Assembly: GCA_017642855.1 (NCBI GenBank)
Contig: JAEPOO010000002.1
Coordinates: 143,545 to 207,544, forward strand
Length of the DNA: 64,000 bases
Direction: 5' to 3'
Source: Pseudomonadales bacterium
GTDB lineage: Bacteria > Pseudomonadota > Gammaproteobacteria > Pseudomonadales > Azotimanducaceae
The notes beneath the pieces are model-generated. The model worked only from the letters and a program-made list of their open reading frames with translations, did no database searches and was not told the origin of the DNA. This document shows positions 61,155 through 64,000 of the stretch, piece by piece. Positions within the stretch are counted from its first letter, which is position 1, and each line of letters starts with the position of its first letter. Made by a program: the position numbers and the translations under genes.

Positions 61155-62372
61155 ATGCTTCGCGATGTTCACAGGCAACGCCTAGACAAGATCGAAGATA
61201 TGCGCGAGGACATCCTGAGAGCCGGTGAAGAGGCCCAGGAAATTCGTAAACTGCCGGACTGGATTGTTGAAAATCTCGTTGACGAGGGGTTTTTCAGGTT
61301 CGCGCTGCCGACAGAACTGGGTGGCGACAACGCAAGCTCCATGGAAACCATCGAGGTACTGGAACACCTCGCAGCGATCGACGCATCGGTTTCCTGGAAT
61401 GTCATGCTCGGCTCCGAAATTAACGCGATGGCCGCTGGCGGTATGGACCCGGATTTGGCCAAGAAGGTCTACCTCGACAATCCTCGTGTGGTGATGTGTG
61501 GCGGTGGCGGTCCAGGCAGCACGCCTCCTCGTGCAGAACGTCAGGATGATGGCAGCGTAAAAGTCTGGGGACAGACGACATTTATCTCCGGATGCCACAA
61601 TGCTGACTACTGTTTCATGGGTGCTCCTCTCATGAAAGGTGATGAAGTAGAAACCGATGAAGCAGGCAACCCTATTTTCAAACTCTGGTTTCTTCCGCGC
61701 GACCAATGGGAAATTGAACGCACCTGGGATGTCGCCGGGCTTCGTGGATCAGGCTCGGATGACGTTAGAGCAGACGGGGCAGTCTGTCCTGCTGAATTCA
61801 CCGGAGTCGATCTATTCGCTTTACCTGCGCAATACGAGAACCCCGTTTACAGAATGCCTGTGCCGCTGCGTTTGGCATACAACAAGTCAGCTATCGCACT
61901 TGGCATTGCAAAAGGTGCACTTCAAACCTTCGCAGACATCGCCGGCAACAAGATACCCATGCTGTCATCGAAGTCACTCGCGCAAAGACCGATCGCACAA
62001 TTTCGAATGGGCGAAGCTGAAGCAATGTACCGATCCTGTCGTGCTTTCCTTATGGAAGCGATGGAATCTGTGGAAGACGAACTACGGCTGGGCGCGGCAC
62101 TACCTGGCGCTAAAACAACCCAGGATGCAAGACTCGCATGTGTTCATGCCTCTAACGAGTGTATGAAGGTGGTAGACCTATTACACAACACTGCAGGAAC
62201 AACCGGCATGCGAATGTTCAGCCCGCTGGAACGTAAACTGCGAGATGCCCACGGAGCCGCGACTCACCGCTGGGTTGCTCATCCGCTTTACCAGGACCTT
62301 GGATCCATCTTGCTGGGTAATGAGCCTGATCCGGAGTTTGCTGGGGGTAATGGCGCACCAACTGCCAAGTAA
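61155..62372 (+). CDS. Acyl-CoA-dehydrogenase-fold flavoenzyme (HsaA/HpaH-like)
   Basis: 405 residues with the acyl-CoA dehydrogenase fold. LPDWIVENLVDEGFFRFALPTELGG and AAIDASVSWNVMLGS at the N-terminus are typical of the flavin-dependent group D hydroxylases and related DNA-damage-type enzymes rather than true beta-oxidation dehydrogenases. The C-terminal domain has NTAGTTGMRMFSPLERKLRDAH. No catalytic Glu at the usual dehydrogenase place is evident. AAGAGGAAAAC precedes ATG 61155. Substrate unknown. Confidence 0.8.
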   Translation: MLRDVHRQRLDKIEDMREDILRAGEEAQEIRKLPDWIVENLVDEGFFRFALPTELGGDNASSMETIEVLEHLAAIDASVSWNVMLGSEINAMAAGGMDPDLAKKVYLDNPRVVMCGGGGPGSTPPRAERQDDGSVKVWGQTTFISGCHNADYCFMGAPLMKGDEVETDEAGNPIFKLWFLPRDQWEIERTWDVAGLRGSGSDDVRADGAVCPAEFTGVDLFALPAQYENPVYRMPVPLRLAYNKSAIALGIAKGALQTFADIAGNKIPMLSSKSLAQRPIAQFRMGEAEAMYRSCRAFLMEAMESVEDELRLGAALPGAKTTQDARLACVHASNECMKVVDLLHNTAGTTGMRMFSPLERKLRDAHGAATHRWVAHPLYQDLGSILLGNEPDPEFAGGNGAPTAK

Positions 62373-62492
62373 GATTGTGATACTCACCCCGGGCGTCGGC
62401 GTGAACCGATGGACACCGGATCCTTTGACAGACATTGGTCTCAATACCGAAAAGCAGACAGAGAAAAGGGTCGCAGGACTCGAGGAGAAACG

Positions 62493-62741
62493 ATGATGCG
62501 TCACATATTACTTTTCGCCTCAACGCTGATTCTTGGTGCTTGTGCATCAGAGCCAACGGATGCGTTACCTGAGGGCATCACCGCGTGCCCGGATGAACGT
62601 CCCCAAGTCTGTACGATGATCTATGCGCCGGTCTGTGCGTTGACCGAAGAAGGCGAGCGCAAAACGTTCGCCTCTGACTGTGTCGCGTGTGGAGACGAGG
62701 CCGTGATTGGCTTCGAGACGGGTGGGCCCTGCCCAGAGTAG
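62493..62741 (+). CDS. Kazal-type lipoprotein (possible serine protease inhibitor)
   Basis: 82 residues. Starts MMRHILLFASTLILGAC, a lipoprotein signal with Cys at the lipobox. The mature part has CTMIYAPVCA, FASDCVACGDEAVIGF and GGPC, the Cys spacing of a Kazal domain (C-x-x-x-Y-x-P-V-C, then two C, then a final C). Kazal domains inhibit serine proteases and occur in several marine bacteria. GAGGAG lies seven bases before ATG 62493. Confidence 0.8.
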   Translation: MMRHILLFASTLILGACASEPTDALPEGITACPDERPQVCTMIYAPVCALTEEGERKTFASDCVACGDEAVIGFETGGPCPE

Positions 62742-62749
62742 CGCCTGGG

Positions 62750-63724
62750 CTAGCGCAGAGACTTGATCGCGGTAAAAATCAGTGCCTGAGTCTGCGATGA
62801 CACCCGCTTAAGTAAAGCCTGATCAAATCCCTGCATGCTTGGTGTATGAATGTGCCCAACCGGCAGGTCCAGATCCATGGATTGAGCCAGCCGCAGTACG
62901 CGATAAGAAATTTCATTGGATAAGTAGCCACCGCCGCTACCAAAGACTGACGTCTTGTTCTCCAGCTGCTGAATGTTGCCGACGGTCATCTCGCCGTCTT
63001 CCAACGTTGTGATAACGCGGTTATCCGTCACTAAAAAGTCCCCGGTGACCCCGCACATCACATCCACTGGAAGAGAAAATTCTACAAACTCCGGACCATC
63101 AGGCACATCAGGAACGATGGGGACCTCAGGCGTTCCGCCGGCCTTCCTGTTTTCGTTGTCTGGCGTCGTCACTGAGCGGCGTCTGCCTGGAAACCGCTCA
63201 AGATCAAACCCATCCCGTCCCATACTCACGGTGATCACCATGTCGAGGTTCGCAAGGCGCGGTGCAAAGAAGTTCTCAATCAGGTGATCATCGAAGTCGC
63301 GGTAACGGACCGGCACCACGATGCACTGAATTTCAGCCACCAGGTCGCGCACGGTTAGGCGACGGCCATGTAGCTGTAACGCAATTAATCCAGAGGGATT
63401 TCCCTGCGCCAGATGATCATCCAGATGAAACGGATCAAACCCCGTGATCGCAATCTTCAGATCCACGTCACTCGAAAATGCAAAACTGGTTAATCCGCGA
63501 CTGGCCGCTTCAAATGCCGGCCGATCGACGGGCGCCAGCTGGCTGAGGTTTACCAGACGCTGCCAGTAAAGTCGTCGATCATCATCCTGAGCAGGCATCG
63601 CATGACGCCCCCATAGCGCTGCGCCGTCACAGACATCGCCACGCGTCAGCTCCGGCAGTTCGACAAATGCTTTGGCCAGGCGCGCCATTTCAATGGCACT
63701 ATCGAATCCAGTATCCAGGCTCAT
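62750..63724 (-). CDS. Pyroglutamyl-peptidase-like (C15) protein with altered nucleophile
   Basis: 324 residues from ATG 63724 (MSLDTGFDSAIEM); an ATG at 63739 is also possible. The middle reads IAITGFDPFHLDDHLAQGNPSG, matching the start of C15 peptidases (TGFEPF...NPS), then VPVRYRDFDDHLIENFF and VSMGRDGFDLERFPG, where the family has its Glu. The later GGGYLSNEISYRVL stands where C15 has a catalytic Cys (family AGTYVCN), here Ser, and GHIHTPSM has the His. So the fold is C15, about 100 residues longer at the N-terminus, and the Cys is absent. It overlaps the start of the next gene by about 26 bp. Confidence 0.7.
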   Translation of the reverse strand: MSLDTGFDSAIEMARLAKAFVELPELTRGDVCDGAALWGRHAMPAQDDDRRLYWQRLVNLSQLAPVDRPAFEAASRGLTSFAFSSDVDLKIAITGFDPFHLDDHLAQGNPSGLIALQLHGRRLTVRDLVAEIQCIVVPVRYRDFDDHLIENFFAPRLANLDMVITVSMGRDGFDLERFPGRRRSVTTPDNENRKAGGTPEVPIVPDVPDGPEFVEFSLPVDVMCGVTGDFLVTDNRVITTLEDGEMTVGNIQQLENKTSVFGSGGGYLSNEISYRVLRLAQSMDLDLPVGHIHTPSMQGFDQALLKRVSSQTQALIFTAIKSLR

Positions 63725-64000
63725 CGGTCGTATATCCAAGACAGCGGTAGGTTTCGTCGATCAATGACTGTCCACGCAGGTTCAACAAAATGCCGGCGCC
63801 CATTTTATTCATGGTATAGCCAAAGCCCAGGCGGCACTCAGTATCTGCAAAGCCGACGCTACCGCCAGCACCAGCATGACCGAACGCATGTTTGCCCATG
63901 ATGATGGTTTCCAAGGCGCCGGTTTCCCGATGACGATTGTCCATGCTCAGCATGAAGCCGAGACTGAATCGGGTTGGACAAAGCAGCGTGACGTCTTCGC
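63699..64000 (-). CDS. Beta-lactamase-fold serine hydrolase, C-terminal end (partial)
   Basis: Minus-strand frame running off the right edge. The visible part reads FSLGFMLSMDNRHRE, then FGHAGAGGSVGFADTECRLG and FGYTMNKM, the C-terminal elements of class C-type serine hydrolases (EstB/esterase or penicillin-binding-protein-like family), with the HAGAGGS triad-3 motif. The N-terminal Ser-x-x-Lys would be outside the window. The gene precedes the C15-like gene in the same direction and overlaps it slightly. Confidence 0.75.
   Translation of the reverse strand, partial: EDVTLLCPTRFSLGFMLSMDNRHRETGALETIIMGKHAFGHAGAGGSVGFADTECRLGFGYTMNKMGAGILLNLRGQSLIDETYRCLGYTTDEPGYWIR

Overview
The window looks like a chromosome segment from a marine-type gammaproteobacterium of moderate GC. 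Two gene orders support this. The LPS inner-core block ilvE-waaF-waaC-waaG keeps the Pseudomonas order, including a decayed glnE at the expected place. The block ygfB-pepP-ubi hydroxylase-gcvTHP, divergent from zapA-ssrS(6S RNA)-ygfA, keeps the order seen in enterobacteria. The isocitrate lyase is the long Pseudomonas-type form and glycine decarboxylase P is split in two subunits. Genus and species cannot be told from the sequence.

Layout. 1-4.6 kb: LPS core genes (a WaaG-type glycosyltransferase ORF holding two fused copies, WaaC, WaaF) and IlvE. 4.7-4.9 kb: glnE remnant. 5-16 kb: housekeeping genes (GspE/PilB-type ATPase, ArgA, an unusual HemE, class III cyclase, FabV, Lgt, NRDE protein, PtsP, RppH). 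16-27.4 kb: HAD phosphatase, imelysin-like lipoprotein, glycine cleavage operon, ubiquinone hydroxylase, PepP, YgfB, ZapA, 6S RNA, YgfA and peptide deformylase.

27.4-45.1 kb is the highlight: a chromosomal integron. An intact integron integrase (intI, + strand, 44087-45088) faces away from an attI region and an array of about 24 gene cassettes running leftward. I located 22 full attC sites and one broken one, mostly 100-144 bp with shared ends and a few central-hairpin families. Cargo includes five intact GNAT acetyltransferases (a sixth lies just beyond the array end), two VOC proteins, a cupin, a methyltransferase, a MazG-like hydrolase, a P-loop kinase-like protein, an exported alpha/beta hydrolase, an inverted SDR, two toxin-antitoxin pairs with their own promoters, several small membrane proteins and one ORF-less segment. 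No antibiotic-resistance marker or transposon of a mobile class 1 integron is visible. The far (left) end of the array is decayed.

45-64 kb is a metabolic accessory region: MFS transporter, PRISE-like reductase, VOC proteins, MORN-repeat protein, luciferase-like monooxygenase, two GMC oxidoreductases, several SDRs, MOSC protein, isocitrate lyase, D-aminoacylase, a PmpAB-like pair, PlsC, an acyl-CoA-dehydrogenase-like enzyme, a Kazal-type lipoprotein, a pyroglutamyl-peptidase-like protein lacking the usual cysteine, and the end of a beta-lactamase-fold hydrolase cut by the window edge.
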